A DNA stretch of 64,000 bases from Undibacterium umbellatum (GTDB lineage Bacteria > Pseudomonadota > Gammaproteobacteria > Burkholderiales > Burkholderiaceae_D). The notes below the pieces were generated by a model, which made no database searches, was not told the origin of the DNA, and was given only the letters and a program-made list of their open reading frames with translations. Both the position numbers and the translations under genes were made by a program. This document shows, piece by piece, positions 1 to 9,223 of this stretch; position 1 is the first letter of the stretch; each line of letters opens with the position of its first letter. The stretch covers positions 122,358-186,357 of the forward strand of contig NZ_JACOFX010000011.1 of NCBI RefSeq assembly GCF_014284125.1, in the 5' to 3' direction.

Positions 1-690
1 ATGGCTGAGATCATTCACCAATTCTACGAATCGCATCGCGACGCAATGCAGGAAGCCATGCGCCATCGCCTCGAGCTTGCCGAAACGATGTTGCGTAAGC
101 GCGCACATCTTTCAGACATTAATAGAATCAAACAAGAGGTGATGGACGAGTTCGACATCGTGCTGACCCAAATGCCTTATGTCGGCGGCACGACAAATCG
201 CATGAGCGATTTCTTCATGCGCCTGCTAGGCTTCATGGCGATCAGCCGGGTTCTCAGGCGACACGGTGTATCGCTATCCGTGATAGGCGACATCGAGCGG
301 GAAAGCTACCAGGCGCAATTGCTCTGCATGCCAGAAGGAGAACGTCTCGCCGCGGGACAGCAATTCATGTCCCCGGAAAATCAGGCTTTGCTGCGCGAAC
401 AGGCGGCACAAAGCGCGACCATAAGCCATCAACAAGCGTTTCCTGAAGATTTTGTCTACGATTTCGTCGCACCAGGCCCGGGTGACAATTTTGAATTTGG
501 CATCAACTACAAGGCTTGCGGCTTTTGCAAATTTGCAGCCTGCCATGGTGACAAAGAAATCCTGCCCAATATTTGCGGGCTGGATTTTGTCGCCTATGCA
601 GCGCGAGGCATACACCTGGAAAGAACGCAAACCCTGGCAGGCGGCGCGAGCCACTGTGACTTCCGGTTTTCAAAGCTACCAGCTAACTGA
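1..690 (+). CDS. L-2-amino-thiazoline-4-carboxylic acid hydrolase family protein
   Basis: 229 residues from an ATG at the first base, so the upstream context and ribosome site cannot be seen and the true start could lie earlier. The C-terminal third carries the Cys-rich signature I associate with the ATC hydrolase family: a YKACGFCKFAACHGD stretch, a further Cys in PNICGLD, and a closing motif RTQTLAGGASHCDFRF. In characterised pseudomonads ATC hydrolase converts L-ATC to S- or N-carbamoyl-cysteine; many family members lie elsewhere and have unknown substrates. The N-terminal part is helical and charged. No pathway partner is visible here; the next gene is a convergent transporter. Family assignment is from remembered motif, substrate is inference. 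Confidence 0.7.
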   Translation: MAEIIHQFYESHRDAMQEAMRHRLELAETMLRKRAHLSDINRIKQEVMDEFDIVLTQMPYVGGTTNRMSDFFMRLLGFMAISRVLRRHGVSLSVIGDIERESYQAQLLCMPEGERLAAGQQFMSPENQALLREQAAQSATISHQQAFPEDFVYDFVAPGPGDNFEFGINYKACGFCKFAACHGDKEILPNICGLDFVAYAARGIHLERTQTLAGGASHCDFRFSKLPAN

Positions 691-720
691 GCCGATCTCT
701 ACTCATTATTGACTAAGTAA

Positions 721-786
721 CAGAGAAACCTCTCTGTGTCGACTCTGTGCCTCTGTGTCTCTGTGGTGAGAGTTTTGGTCTTGATT
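721..786. repeat. Dispersed intergenic repeat family B, copy 1 (partial)
   Basis: An intergenic stretch rich in CTCTGTGTCTCTGTG units ending in GTGAGAGTTTTGGTCTTGA. The same terminal sequence recurs at 18455-18572 and 58530-58700. This copy keeps only one well-formed arm; the opposite arm is reduced to a short CAGAGAAACCTC stretch. Confidence 0.7.
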
Positions 787-827
787 TTGGCAATTTAGCA
801 GAGTGCGCACGGCATACCTCGCTGAAA

Positions 828-2051
828 TCATGCTACCACCACAGGCAGCAAAGTCCGCAAGCGCAGGGTAATCAGCAAGCCCACACTGAGTATGCCACCT
901 AGCAGGATGACTACGCCAGCCCAGCCGTGGCTGGCCCAGACCACGCCAGTGAAAGAACCGATCAGGCTGGAGCCCAGATAGTAAAAACACAGGTAGATCG
1001 CTGAAGCGACTGCCTTGTATCCCTGCGCCCGGCGGGCTACCCAACTGCTGGCGACTGAATGCGAAGCAAAGAAACCAAAGGTGAACAAGGCCACGCCAGG
1101 GATCATGATGAACAGCGAATTAGACAAACTCAGCAACAAGCCCGCCATCATCACCAGCAAGACGACCCACAGCACACCGCGACGGCCTATGCGGTCTACC
1201 AGACGCCCTACCCAGACCGAGCTGCCCATTCCCAGCACATACAGCAGGGCAATCGCGCCCGCCGTACTCTGGCTAAAGCCAAACGGCGTGCCCTGCAAGC
1301 GATAGCCTATGTAGTTGTACACACTGACAAAGCAGCCCGTCAGCATGAAGGCCAGGCAAAACAACATGCACAGGCCGCCATCTGCCAGGTGCAGGCGCAA
1401 GCCCTGGTGCAGGCTGCCCCACACCCGTGCCGCAGGTTTGAAGTTGCGCGCCAGCGGCAAGCTGCGCCAGAACTCCCATGCCGCATAGATGCCGGCAACA
1501 CCAATCACAGCCATGGCAGTGCGCCAGCCAAAATGATCGCTCAACAGGGCCGACAGCAAGCGCCCTAGCATCCCGCCCATGGCGCTGCCTGCGATATACA
1601 GGCCCACCGCCGTGCCCATGGCAGCGGCCTCTATCTCTTCGCCCATATAAGCCACCGCCACAGCAGGCATGCCGCCCAGCGCAAAACCCAATAGGCCACG
1701 CAAGAGCAGCAACTGGCTAAAGTCTTGCGTCAGCGCGCACAGCACCGTGGCAATCGCCGCCAGTGCCAGCGCTGCCACCATCATGGGCTTGCGGCCTATG
1801 CGTTCGCTGATGGCGCTGCTGATCAGCAAAGACAGGGCCAGCGACAAGGTTGAAATCGACAAGACCCAGCTGCTTTGCGCCGGTGTCAGGCTAAACTGCA
1901 AAGCCAGCGATGGCATCAGCGGTTGCATGCTGTACAACAGCGAAAAGGTAGAGAAGCCGCCAAAGATCATGGCGCGGGTGATGTGCCTGAACTCTGGCGT
2001 GCCTGCGGCGATGCGGACGGGCTGTTGCGGGGTAGTGCTGACGACGGTCAT
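828..2051 (-). CDS. MFS transporter (YnfM-like)
   Basis: 407 residues with about 12 hydrophobic segments, the length and topology of a major facilitator. After a short cytoplasmic leader the first helix region reads FGGFSTFSLLYSMQPLMPSL, typical of the YnfM-like drug/aromatic transporter group. A conserved loop 2-3 motif appears as SSAISERIGRKPMM and a second half copy as GRLVDRIGRRGVL, matching the MFS G-x-x-x-D/E-R-x-G-R-K/R pattern. It is transcribed away from the LysR gene at 2350, an arrangement that usually means the regulator controls the transporter. Substrate cannot be told from sequence. Confidence 0.9.
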   Translation of the reverse strand: MTVVSTTPQQPVRIAAGTPEFRHITRAMIFGGFSTFSLLYSMQPLMPSLALQFSLTPAQSSWVLSISTLSLALSLLISSAISERIGRKPMMVAALALAAIATVLCALTQDFSQLLLLRGLLGFALGGMPAVAVAYMGEEIEAAAMGTAVGLYIAGSAMGGMLGRLLSALLSDHFGWRTAMAVIGVAGIYAAWEFWRSLPLARNFKPAARVWGSLHQGLRLHLADGGLCMLFCLAFMLTGCFVSVYNYIGYRLQGTPFGFSQSTAGAIALLYVLGMGSSVWVGRLVDRIGRRGVLWVVLLVMMAGLLLSLSNSLFIMIPGVALFTFGFFASHSVASSWVARRAQGYKAVASAIYLCFYYLGSSLIGSFTGVVWASHGWAGVVILLGGILSVGLLITLRLRTLLPVVVA

Positions 2052-2177
2052 GATGGCGACACTGGACGATCAAGGAGCGTTCATCTTATATTTGCGCTTT
2101 TATAGCGTCCAATATATATTTAAGTCGTTAGTAATACATTTTTTAGATGATTAATTGGTGAGTGTGGTTGTGATTTC

Positions 2178-2278
2178 GTAGGTTGGGCAACGTTTTACCT
2201 GCCCAACGCTGGGCCTTAACAATCGGATACGTTATAGAAAAGCCGAGTGTTGGGCTGATAACCCGTAGCCCAACCTAC
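2178..2278. repeat. Dispersed palindromic intergenic repeat family A, copy 1
   Basis: A 101-bp element bounded by an 11-bp perfect inverted repeat, GTAGGTTGGGC at 2178-2188 and GCCCAACCTAC at 2268-2278. Internally it holds a second inverted pair (GCCCAACGCTGGGC against GCCGAGTGTTGGGC), so the whole unit could form a cruciform or long hairpin. Related copies lie at 4648-4750 and 38929-39031. It lies between the divergent MFS and LysR genes, upstream of the LysR start. Confidence 0.8.
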
Positions 2279-2349
2279 GCAGCTGAAACGTATACGGTTT
2301 TGCAAACCCTACCTCCCTCACTACAAGAAATTTCTTTCCCCACAAAACC

Positions 2350-3252
2350 ATGGAACTCCGCCACCTCAAATACTTCATATCCGTCGCCGAAGAACTCCAC
2401 TTCACCCGTGCCGCAGAGCGCCTGCACATAGGCCAACCGCCTTTGAGTCACGCCATCCAAATGCTGGAAGCCGATATCGGTGCACAATTGTTTGAGCGCA
2501 GCAAACGCTGGGTACGCCTGACGGAAGCTGGCAAACTGTTTTTGCAGGATGCTAGGCATATCCTCGCGCTGTCAGAGCAAGCCAGCGAAAAAGCCCGTCG
2601 CGCCCAGCGTGGCGAGATGGGAGAATTGCGCATAGGCTTTACTTTCTCCACCCCATTCACCCCGCAGTTTGCCGCCGTTATCAACAGCTACCGTCAGCGA
2701 TATCCCGACGTGACGCTGACCTTGCGCGAAATGGCGACCAACAAGCAGCTTGAAGCATTAAGCCAGCACAATCTCGATGTCGGTTTCATGCGCCCGCCCG
2801 AAGGGGGCGAGCTGGCACGCGGGGTATCCTCACCGCTGCGCTTTCTCAAGCTGCGTGAAGACCAACTGGTGGCTGTGCTGCCAAGCACCCATGCCCTGGC
2901 GAAAAAGAAAAAAGTGCCGATGAAAGACCTGGCGCAAGAACCCTTCATCATGTACCCGCCCAGCGCAGGCACCGGCATTTACCCGAACATCCAGCGGCTC
3001 TGCCGCGCTGCAGGTTTTGTCCCAAAAGTGACACAGGAAGCCAATGACGCCTCCACCATCATCGGCCTGGTAGCAGCAGGCTGCGGCATCTCCATCCTGC
3101 CGGGTTCGTTTTACACTATCCATTTTGATGGCATCTGCTACCGCCCCATCGCCGATGCGGGCGCGACCACCTCACTGCTGCTGGCAAGGCGCAAAGGTGA
3201 GGTGTCGCCGCTGGTGGATGCGTTTGTGAAGTTAGCGGGAGGGTTGGTCTAG
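2350..3252 (+). CDS. LysR-family transcriptional regulator
   Basis: 300 residues. The N-terminal winged helix-turn-helix is canonical (ELRHLKYFISVAEELHFTRAA, then QPPLSHAIQMLEADIGAQLFER), and the C-terminal substrate-binding domain includes the NLDVGFMRPP segment common in the CatR/BenM-like branch and GLVAAGCGISILPGS. It is divergent from the MFS transporter at 828-2051, so it probably responds to a small aromatic or organic acid ligand and controls that gene. The roughly 300-bp shared upstream region also contains a palindromic repeat, which may sit between the operator and the start codon. Confidence 0.92.
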   Translation: MELRHLKYFISVAEELHFTRAAERLHIGQPPLSHAIQMLEADIGAQLFERSKRWVRLTEAGKLFLQDARHILALSEQASEKARRAQRGEMGELRIGFTFSTPFTPQFAAVINSYRQRYPDVTLTLREMATNKQLEALSQHNLDVGFMRPPEGGELARGVSSPLRFLKLREDQLVAVLPSTHALAKKKKVPMKDLAQEPFIMYPPSAGTGIYPNIQRLCRAAGFVPKVTQEANDASTIIGLVAAGCGISILPGSFYTIHFDGICYRPIADAGATTSLLLARRKGEVSPLVDAFVKLAGGLV

Positions 3253-3272
3253 GACGGATGGCAATTCAGATT

Positions 3273-3809
3273 TCAAGCATTGATAATCAAGGGCAAGTTC
3301 GTGTCACGCCATTCACGATCGCCCTCAAAACTACCACGCAAATCTTTCTCCTCTGCGTCCTCCAGCGCGCTAAAAAGTTGACGTGCATTGACAAATCCCA
3401 GCCGCTCACCTGTTTTTCCGAGATCATCAATCGACTGCTCAGAAAACTCTGCACTCTCATACAAATCAATCAGAAAATCGGCTAACAAATAACGAAAGTC
3501 AGAGCCGTAATCTTGCCCAAGTTCACTACTCTCAAGGTAAAGGCGGGCAAATTTTTTCAGCCCATCTCTTTCCATGTGAACATAGTAGATATCACCATTG
3601 CTATTGTCAAAAACCGGAGTGATATTCCAGCCAGCGAGATAAGAATTTTCCCCAGATATCTGGGGAAGATAAAAATAGGCAGCCTTAGGGAATTCCCATT
3701 CATATTGTAATTCCGAAAATTCATCAGGGTGATCCTGCGCGTAAAGAAACTCTGGAAAAACACCAGCGGCTTTCAGTTTTTCTGTTCTGTTTTCAATGGG
3801 TGTAAGCAT
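3273..3809 (-). CDS. Hypothetical protein, acidic soluble
   Basis: 178 residues, acidic and soluble with no signal peptide or membrane segment. I do not recognise a family. The size, acidity and phrases such as FYLPQISGENSYLAGWNITPVFDNSNGDIYYVHMERD recall cytoplasmic SMI1/SUKH-type or other immunity-like proteins, but no defining motif can be named. It begins 26 bp after the SRAP gene ends, on the same strand, so it may be the second gene of that transcription unit. It converges on the LysR gene, ending 20 bp past the LysR stop. Confidence 0.6.
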   Translation of the reverse strand: MLTPIENRTEKLKAAGVFPEFLYAQDHPDEFSELQYEWEFPKAAYFYLPQISGENSYLAGWNITPVFDNSNGDIYYVHMERDGLKKFARLYLESSELGQDYGSDFRYLLADFLIDLYESAEFSEQSIDDLGKTGERLGFVNARQLFSALEDAEEKDLRGSFEGDREWRDTNLPLIINA

Positions 3810-3835
3810 CTGGCTTTACTCTCTTTCTGGCACTT

Positions 3836-4549
3836 TCAATCAAACAAATCCATATTAACCGGCACAATAATCTGCGGTTTTTTGGGCTTGATGACTTTCG
3901 CTACCTTTTCCACTTTAGGCTTAGGTGCAAACTCGGCAAACATGCGATCAGCCGGATAAGGGCGCAAGAAAGCGCGGGCGAATTCCGGGTCACTGCAGGA
4001 TAGCCAGTCGTCAAAATCTTCTGGCGGCACGATGACGAGGGAGCGTTTTTCTTCACCGGGTTTGTGGAAGCGGTTCATGAGCGGATGCTCGTCGGCGTTG
4101 ATGGTGATCTGGGTGAAGGAATAGCTGACGCTGCCGTCTTCTTGCGGCCATTCCTTATACAACCCGGCGACGGCAAAGTCTGGTTCTTCGATGAGGCCTA
4201 TGCGCCAGCGCTCTGCCTCGCCGCTTTCATAATTGGGTTCAAAGAAGTTTTGCATGGGCACCAGGCAGAGTTTGCCGCTATGCCAGGATGGCGCATAGCT
4301 GCGCAGCGATCCCAGCGTTTCTGCCCTGGCATTCATGGTAGAAAAGCGTTTGACGCCGGGTTGCATCCTGGACTTGGGTATCATGCTGTAAGCGCCCAAC
4401 ATAGCTTGCCGCCTGCCCTGATCATCATGACGGATGATGGGGGCATCGTAGTCTTGCCAGACTTCAACATTCCAGTCGTTCATACTCCTGCCGTGGACTT
4501 TAAAGTACTCCATCAGCTCTGGGCGCGTGGGGGTGTAGTTGATGCACAT
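3836..4549 (-). CDS. SRAP-domain protein (YedK/HMCES family)
   Basis: 237 residues. SRAP proteins form a covalent thiazolidine link with abasic sites in single-stranded DNA and protect them. The catalytic set is visible: Cys2 right after the initiator Met (MCINYTPTRPE), Asn73 in the NARAE motif, Glu104 in NFFEPNYE, and His162 in NRFHKPGEEKRSLVIVPPEDF. Cys2 fixes this ATG as the true start, because the N-terminal Cys must be exposed. The last 35 residues are a Lys/Pro-rich tail (KPKVEKVAKVIKPKKPQ) beyond the usual domain, perhaps a disordered DNA- or protein-binding extension. No clear LexA box was identified upstream. Confidence 0.93.
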   Translation of the reverse strand: MCINYTPTRPELMEYFKVHGRSMNDWNVEVWQDYDAPIIRHDDQGRRQAMLGAYSMIPKSRMQPGVKRFSTMNARAETLGSLRSYAPSWHSGKLCLVPMQNFFEPNYESGEAERWRIGLIEEPDFAVAGLYKEWPQEDGSVSYSFTQITINADEHPLMNRFHKPGEEKRSLVIVPPEDFDDWLSCSDPEFARAFLRPYPADRMFAEFAPKPKVEKVAKVIKPKKPQIIVPVNMDLFD

Positions 4550-4647
4550 TGTAAATTATTGCTGAGGTGGCAGACGGGATGAATACGCCTATTTTCTCAC
4601 AACATCTGCCGTAGTGAAAATGGTCACCGATTACCGCCTTTCAGTAC

Positions 4648-4750
4648 GTAGGTTGGGCTACGGGGTTTCAGCCCGACACTCGGCGTTTAAACGATGAATA
4701 CGTTTATTAAAGGCCCAGTGTTGGGCAGATAAAGCGTTGCGTACAACGCC
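4648..4750. repeat. Dispersed palindromic intergenic repeat family A, copy 2
   Basis: Begins with the same GTAGGTTGGGC arm as copy 1 and contains the inner pair CCCGACACTCGGCG and GGCCCAGTGTTGGG around a short AT-rich centre. The right arm has diverged (GCGTTGCGTACAACGCCC). It occupies most of the gap between the SRAP and GH64-type genes, which otherwise shows no gene. Confidence 0.75.
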
Positions 4751-4786
4751 CGGCTCAAGTTACGGTTAATGCTTGCACATCTCCCC

Positions 4787-7309
4787 TTACCCCTGAAACG
4801 CAAAATTAATCTGCCCCGTCAAAGCCGCAGTACCATCCGACGGTACATACACTGCCTGTATCGCGTACCCCACCAAAGCCGCATTTGATACCACCGTTGT
4901 GCTCGCCCCGGTCGCATCGGTATTGGCATTTGCACTCATGGTCACCGTGGTCGGGTTGAAGGATACTACCGTCGTGCCTGGTGGGATGCCAGTGCCGGTC
5001 AGCACTTGTCCTTGTGTCAGATTGTTGGTGCTGCTGACATTTTCTATCTGGTTGTTGTCGCTGGTGACGGTGCCGGTAAAACTCAGCACATTGGCGGGTA
5101 TGTCAAAGGCAATGACGTTGGTGGCTGCATTGACTGTGGTGGGGGCGACGCTGGCGGCGACGGCATTCGTCGAGTCGATCAGGTTCAATGCGAGGGTGCC
5201 AGCTACCGTTGCGACAGGCAGCACGACGGTGACGCTGACATTGGTGCCTACCGGGAATTGTGGCGGGTTCAGGCTGACGGCAAAGTCGCCGCTGGGGCCA
5301 GTCAGTTGTACAGTGCTGGTGGCAACTGCGGGTTGGTAATTGACGTCGCCCGAATACACGGCGGTCACTGTATAGGTATGGGTGTAAGCACCGTCGGGCA
5401 GAGCAGGTATGGCAAAACTGGCGCTTGCTGCCTGGCCATTTGCCAGTGGCACTGTCGTTGTGCTGCCCAGCACATCTGCCATGACACAGCCATCGATAAA
5501 ATAACTGATGCTGCCAGTTGGTGATGCGCCACTACCAGAGACGCTAGCCGCCAGTTGCAGGCTGCCACCTTGCGTGCTGCTGGCGGGTGCTGTCAGTGTC
5601 ACAGTGGGCATGGGCGAGCTGCCCCAGGTGCTGAGGGTGATGCTGATGTTGCCGACACTGCTTTGCTGGATGTTGGTGCTGCTGCCAAACTTGTCATCGT
5701 AAGGAAAGGCATAGGCCAGGCCACTTTCTGTCAGGCCATTTTGGTGCCAGTATTTGACCCAGTAATTGAAAGGCTGCTCGTCTGGATACCAGGTTGTGCT
5801 ATCGCCCCAGGTTGAGGGGTCACTGAGGATGATGCCGCGATTGAATGCGGCAGAGATGGAATTTTCCAGGTCGCCCTGTACTGCCAGCGCCGCCCCGCTC
5901 AGGCCACGCAGAGTGTTGTCGGCAAACACGGCATCACAGGCGAAGATCATTTGCGATGCCGATTCCATGGCCATCGCCGCACTGATCCAGGATGGTGCGG
6001 CAGCGACAGGGAAAACCGGCGTGTAATCTGCCAGCGCATTTTGCGTTGAGAAGGGGTAGTAAATCGTATAGCTATTGGGGTCGGTGTTGCTGGCATCTGC
6101 CAGAGCCAGCGCATAGCTGCCATCAGACTGCAAGGCGACGCTGCCGCTATACGTGAGTGGCTGACCAAAGGCAGATGATTGCAGGCTGAAGGTATTGCCA
6201 CCACCGTTCGTAGGCACGCCAGGGCTTGGTGTTGCCGGGCTGGTGAAATACTGCAAAAAGAAGTGATCAACCTGCGCGTTGAAATAATTGCTCAAGGCAT
6301 CGCTGGCAGAGACGCTGGGGTTTTCGCAAATGTCCTTGGGCGAGACGATACGCATGGGGGCAGCGTCCAGGCATTCCATGAAAGGGCTGGCATAGTCCTT
6401 ATTGCTTTGCTCTTTGATAAAGGTCGCAAAATTGCTCATGTCAGTGCCGTTGAAAATATCATCACGCACACCAATCACACCCACCGGCCCGGCCATCACC
6501 GCTGTCAATGCTGCCGCGCTGGCAGTGGCGGTGGCATCCAGATTCAAGATCATGCTGCTGGGGTTGGCACCTGTTGGCACGCTGACGACGGCGCTGCCTG
6601 CGGCAATGCCGCTACCCGTGACAGGCACGCCTTGGACCAGCCCAACCGTGGCCGTCAGATTATTGACTTGATTGCTGCCCGCCGTTGTGTCGCCAGTAAA
6701 ATTGACGTTATAGGTCTGCGTTGCCGCCGCATCCTTGAAGAACTGCAATTGCATGGGAAGGCCAAAGGCATCGACCTGCGAGGTATCGATATCGACATTG
6801 ATGCTGCCATCTGCATTTGACTGCACAGTAAATTCCAGAAAATCATAAAACGTGCCGGTACTGGGGTCTTGCGGGCTGGCCGGGCTAGGGGATGATACTG
6901 ACACCAGCGTCGGCGTCACCGACACTTGCGCCTGCGTCGGTGCGCCGACAGAAATCAAGATGCGCCCGGTATATTGCTGGTTGTTGTTGCCACTGGTATC
7001 CCCCGTATAGGCAGGCGCTGGCAAGCTTAGATTGCTGCCCCATTGTGCCAGCGTATAGCTGGGCAAGATCACCCCATCTGGCGAAGCTGGCCCCGGAGGC
7101 GGCAAATCATTGACCGCTGTCGGCACCACCTGCGTCTGCCCCTCAGCCGGTGGCACCAGATAATACGTCACCCCAGGCGCTGGCGTCTGGTTGTTACCGG
7201 GATTGGTAATGAGGCTGCCGTATATCGTGACCCAGACATTGTCTGCGCTTGCTGGCGTTTTATTGGTAATGACGATGGGGGCGGAAGACTGAATGGTAAA
7301 GGAAGACAT
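4787..7309 (-). CDS. GH64-type beta-1,3-glucanase with inserted and C-terminal Ig-like repeats
   Basis: 840 residues from the ATG at 7309, preceded by AAGGAG at good spacing; an upstream in-frame Met adds 16 residues but has no such site. The first 500 residues resemble glycoside hydrolase family 64 beta-1,3-glucanases: the N-terminal strand pattern (VWVTIYG), FYDFLEFTVQ followed by a VDAFGLPMQLQF segment, and LSNYFNAQVDHFFLQYF. A glycine/threonine-rich repeat of about 65 residues (around 203-271) interrupts this domain, and a related copy lies near 745-806. Residues from about 570 form Ig-like beta domains (TVTLTAPASSTQGGSLQLAAS and VSVTVVLPVATVAG). No signal peptide is evident, odd for a glucanase. 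Likely laminarin or fungal-wall degradation. Confidence 0.75.
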   Translation of the reverse strand: MSSFTIQSSAPIVITNKTPASADNVWVTIYGSLITNPGNNQTPAPGVTYYLVPPAEGQTQVVPTAVNDLPPPGPASPDGVILPSYTLAQWGSNLSLPAPAYTGDTSGNNNQQYTGRILISVGAPTQAQVSVTPTLVSVSSPSPASPQDPSTGTFYDFLEFTVQSNADGSINVDIDTSQVDAFGLPMQLQFFKDAAATQTYNVNFTGDTTAGSNQVNNLTATVGLVQGVPVTGSGIAAGSAVVSVPTGANPSSMILNLDATATASAAALTAVMAGPVGVIGVRDDIFNGTDMSNFATFIKEQSNKDYASPFMECLDAAPMRIVSPKDICENPSVSASDALSNYFNAQVDHFFLQYFTSPATPSPGVPTNGGGNTFSLQSSAFGQPLTYSGSVALQSDGSYALALADASNTDPNSYTIYYPFSTQNALADYTPVFPVAAAPSWISAAMAMESASQMIFACDAVFADNTLRGLSGAALAVQGDLENSISAAFNRGIILSDPSTWGDSTTWYPDEQPFNYWVKYWHQNGLTESGLAYAFPYDDKFGSSTNIQQSSVGNISITLSTWGSSPMPTVTLTAPASSTQGGSLQLAASVSGSGASPTGSISYFIDGCVMADVLGSTTTVPLANGQAASASFAIPALPDGAYTHTYTVTAVYSGDVNYQPAVATSTVQLTGPSGDFAVSLNPPQFPVGTNVSVTVVLPVATVAGTLALNLIDSTNAVAASVAPTTVNAATNVIAFDIPANVLSFTGTVTSDNNQIENVSSTNNLTQGQVLTGTGIPPGTTVVSFNPTTVTMSANANTDATGASTTVVSNAALVGYAIQAVYVPSDGTAALTGQINFAFQG

Positions 7310-7880
7310 GGTGAAACGCTCCTTGTATGGTGATGGCATCGCAGGCTGAACAAGCATAAAGCTTGATGCTTATATTTTAAGCAATGCCGATACGCTATCA
7401 CAATTAAAGCAAGGATGGATACACATTGCCCAGAATTTATGCAGTGCCAGCTGTCAGCCCTCGCAATGTTGACTAGAAAAACTTTTTGATTGGCAGTCTA
7501 CCCATGAGCATCGACAGCATGATGAATAAACCATTCCAGATCCCACTGATATTTGCCTGAGCTTGAATGCGCTGCAGCCGCTCCTCGCCTGAGTTGCTGA
7601 CGAAAATAGATCCTGAAAAGTCTCACGCTGAAGTGACCAGGTCACCACGCTATCAAGCCGACATTGACAGGGCAAAGCGCGCACTGAAGGAGCTTGAATA
7701 ATTCCTTGCCGCTAAAAACCGGTCACCTGCTTAAGATGCGTCACACCGGGATGTTGCAACTTTTTCTCACTTGTCTGCTGAATTGTTGCATACTCGCTAA
7801 CGCGCAATTACTTGCACAGCCAGCAAGATCAGCGGGAGAAAAAAGTGAAGCACAAGTTCACGCACAATACGGAGAACCTC
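7310..7880. other. Intergenic region between divergent GH64 and C39-like genes
   Basis: About 570 bp without a convincing gene. It must hold the promoters of both flanking genes. On the plus strand near 7630-7700 a short open stretch would end in ...RYQADIDRAKRALKELE before a stop; it has no plausible start and may be the tail of a decayed gene. Nothing else with structure was recognised. Confidence 0.4.
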
Positions 7881-9080
7881 ATGAATAAAAAAATCGCTAG
7901 CGCCCTGGTAGTCAGTTTGCTGGGAGCGCTATTGGCAGGATGCGGTGGCAGCTCAGGTGGCAGCAGCAACAATGTGCAGGATACAGGTACGCAAATCCCC
8001 CTCAGCACGGGCCTCGTGCCCGTGATATTGCCGGGGCCGGTTCCTGCGAATTCCCCTCCTCCTCCAACCGGTGCCACCTATGCAATGTCATTGGCGATTC
8101 CGCCACGCCACCAGTGGAATACCAACTACGGTTATTGCGGTGAAACGGCATTGATCAGTGCGGGTTTGTATTACGGCCAGTATGTGTCGCAATACACGGC
8201 GCGCGCTGCGGCGACACCAGGCGTAAATCAAAGCGACGTCAATAGCCAGTTGCTGATTTCGGTCAACGATTTGACTGCAGCAGCCAATATGCATCTGAAT
8301 GCGGTGGGATGGAATGGGCAATCCAACACGACTACGACCAACCAGTACCTGGCCTGGATCAAGGGCCATGTGCTGGCAGGTTATCCGGTGATTATCGGGG
8401 TCTACAATAATTTATATAAGTCAGGCAATCCGTCGGCTGGCTTTTCCAGCTACGATCATATCGTGCCCGTCAATGGCGTTGCCTCCAACCACCCTTTGGT
8501 ACAGGGATTTAATCAGACCTATTACGCCGACGATATTTTGCAGCTCAGCGACAACGGCGGCAATAACAATGTCAACTACCCCAATCCGGGGGCCAATCCA
8601 CCGATGGCTGCCTATTTGTTCCAATATGACTTCGGCAGCTTCCAGAAGACTCGCGCCCAGGCTAACTCCCCAACTGCGCCGCCGTATTCGCTGGCCTTGC
8701 ATAGCAACAGCAGCAATCAAAATGCCGCCGTTGCGATCACCGGTGTCATCGACCTGAATAAGGAAACCGTCCCGGTGCGTCTGGCCACCGATCTAAATGA
8801 CGAAAGCCTGGCAATCACCAATGGAGCCAATACCGAACCGGCAGCAGTACCACTGACATTGACCGCAACCGTCTACGGTTTGAGCACCGGGGTCAAATAC
8901 AATGTGTATCAATACAATTCGCTGAAGGCTATCCCAAATTCTGCCTTCAACGCCAACGCGGCTGCAGCCTACCAAAACTTTACGTTCACCGCCACAGATT
9001 CGAGCTATGTGCTGCCTGCGGTAAAAATCATGTCGAACCAGGTTGCCGCTTTCCGCGCTGTGCCTGCATCGGCGCGTTAA
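7881..9080 (+). CDS. Lipoprotein with C39-like papain-fold peptidase domain
   Basis: 399 residues from the ATG at 7881, preceded by GGAGA. The start gives a clean lipoprotein signal: MNKKIASALVVSLLGALLAG then Cys21, followed by a Gly/Ser-rich and Pro-rich linker. The central part has a papain-like cysteine peptidase signature: NYGYCGETAL with nucleophile candidate Cys86, and SSYDHIVPVNGV with His193. The residues between carry the alpha/beta pattern of C39-like proteins. The C-terminal third is beta-rich and may bind substrate or cell wall. It would sit in the outer or inner membrane facing the periplasm or surface. It is divergent from the GH64-type gene, so the two may share control. Substrate unknown. 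Confidence 0.75.
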   Translation: MNKKIASALVVSLLGALLAGCGGSSGGSSNNVQDTGTQIPLSTGLVPVILPGPVPANSPPPPTGATYAMSLAIPPRHQWNTNYGYCGETALISAGLYYGQYVSQYTARAAATPGVNQSDVNSQLLISVNDLTAAANMHLNAVGWNGQSNTTTTNQYLAWIKGHVLAGYPVIIGVYNNLYKSGNPSAGFSSYDHIVPVNGVASNHPLVQGFNQTYYADDILQLSDNGGNNNVNYPNPGANPPMAAYLFQYDFGSFQKTRAQANSPTAPPYSLALHSNSSNQNAAVAITGVIDLNKETVPVRLATDLNDESLAITNGANTEPAAVPLTLTATVYGLSTGVKYNVYQYNSLKAIPNSAFNANAAAAYQNFTFTATDSSYVLPAVKIMSNQVAAFRAVPASAR

Positions 9081-9144
9081 GGTGGGGTCTTGATTCATTG
9101 GTCAAAACCTCATTACTCTAAAATGATCTGTAAAATCACCCGCA

Positions 9145-9172
9145 AGGCCTGACATATATGAATGCCAGGCCT
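9145..9172 (+). terminator. Possible hairpin terminator after the C39-like gene
   Basis: AGGCCTG at 9145-9151 pairs perfectly with CAGGCCT at 9166-9172 across a 14-nt loop. No U-run follows, so intrinsic termination would be weak; it may act with Rho or simply protect the 3' end. Confidence 0.3.
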
Positions 9173-9223
9173 GCCCCTTCAGCACATCACCACATCGTTA
9201 AATAATTAACCTGATATATACCC

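Noticed and set aside
7310..7357. Earlier start of the GH64-type gene with 16 more residues
   Set aside because: AAGGAG sits directly before the ATG at 7309 and the extra residues contain it; no gain of a signal peptide.
7454..7684. Minus-strand frame in the GH64/C39 gap
   Set aside because: Composition is unlike a protein (Cys/Ser/Arg repeats) and no start context is seen.
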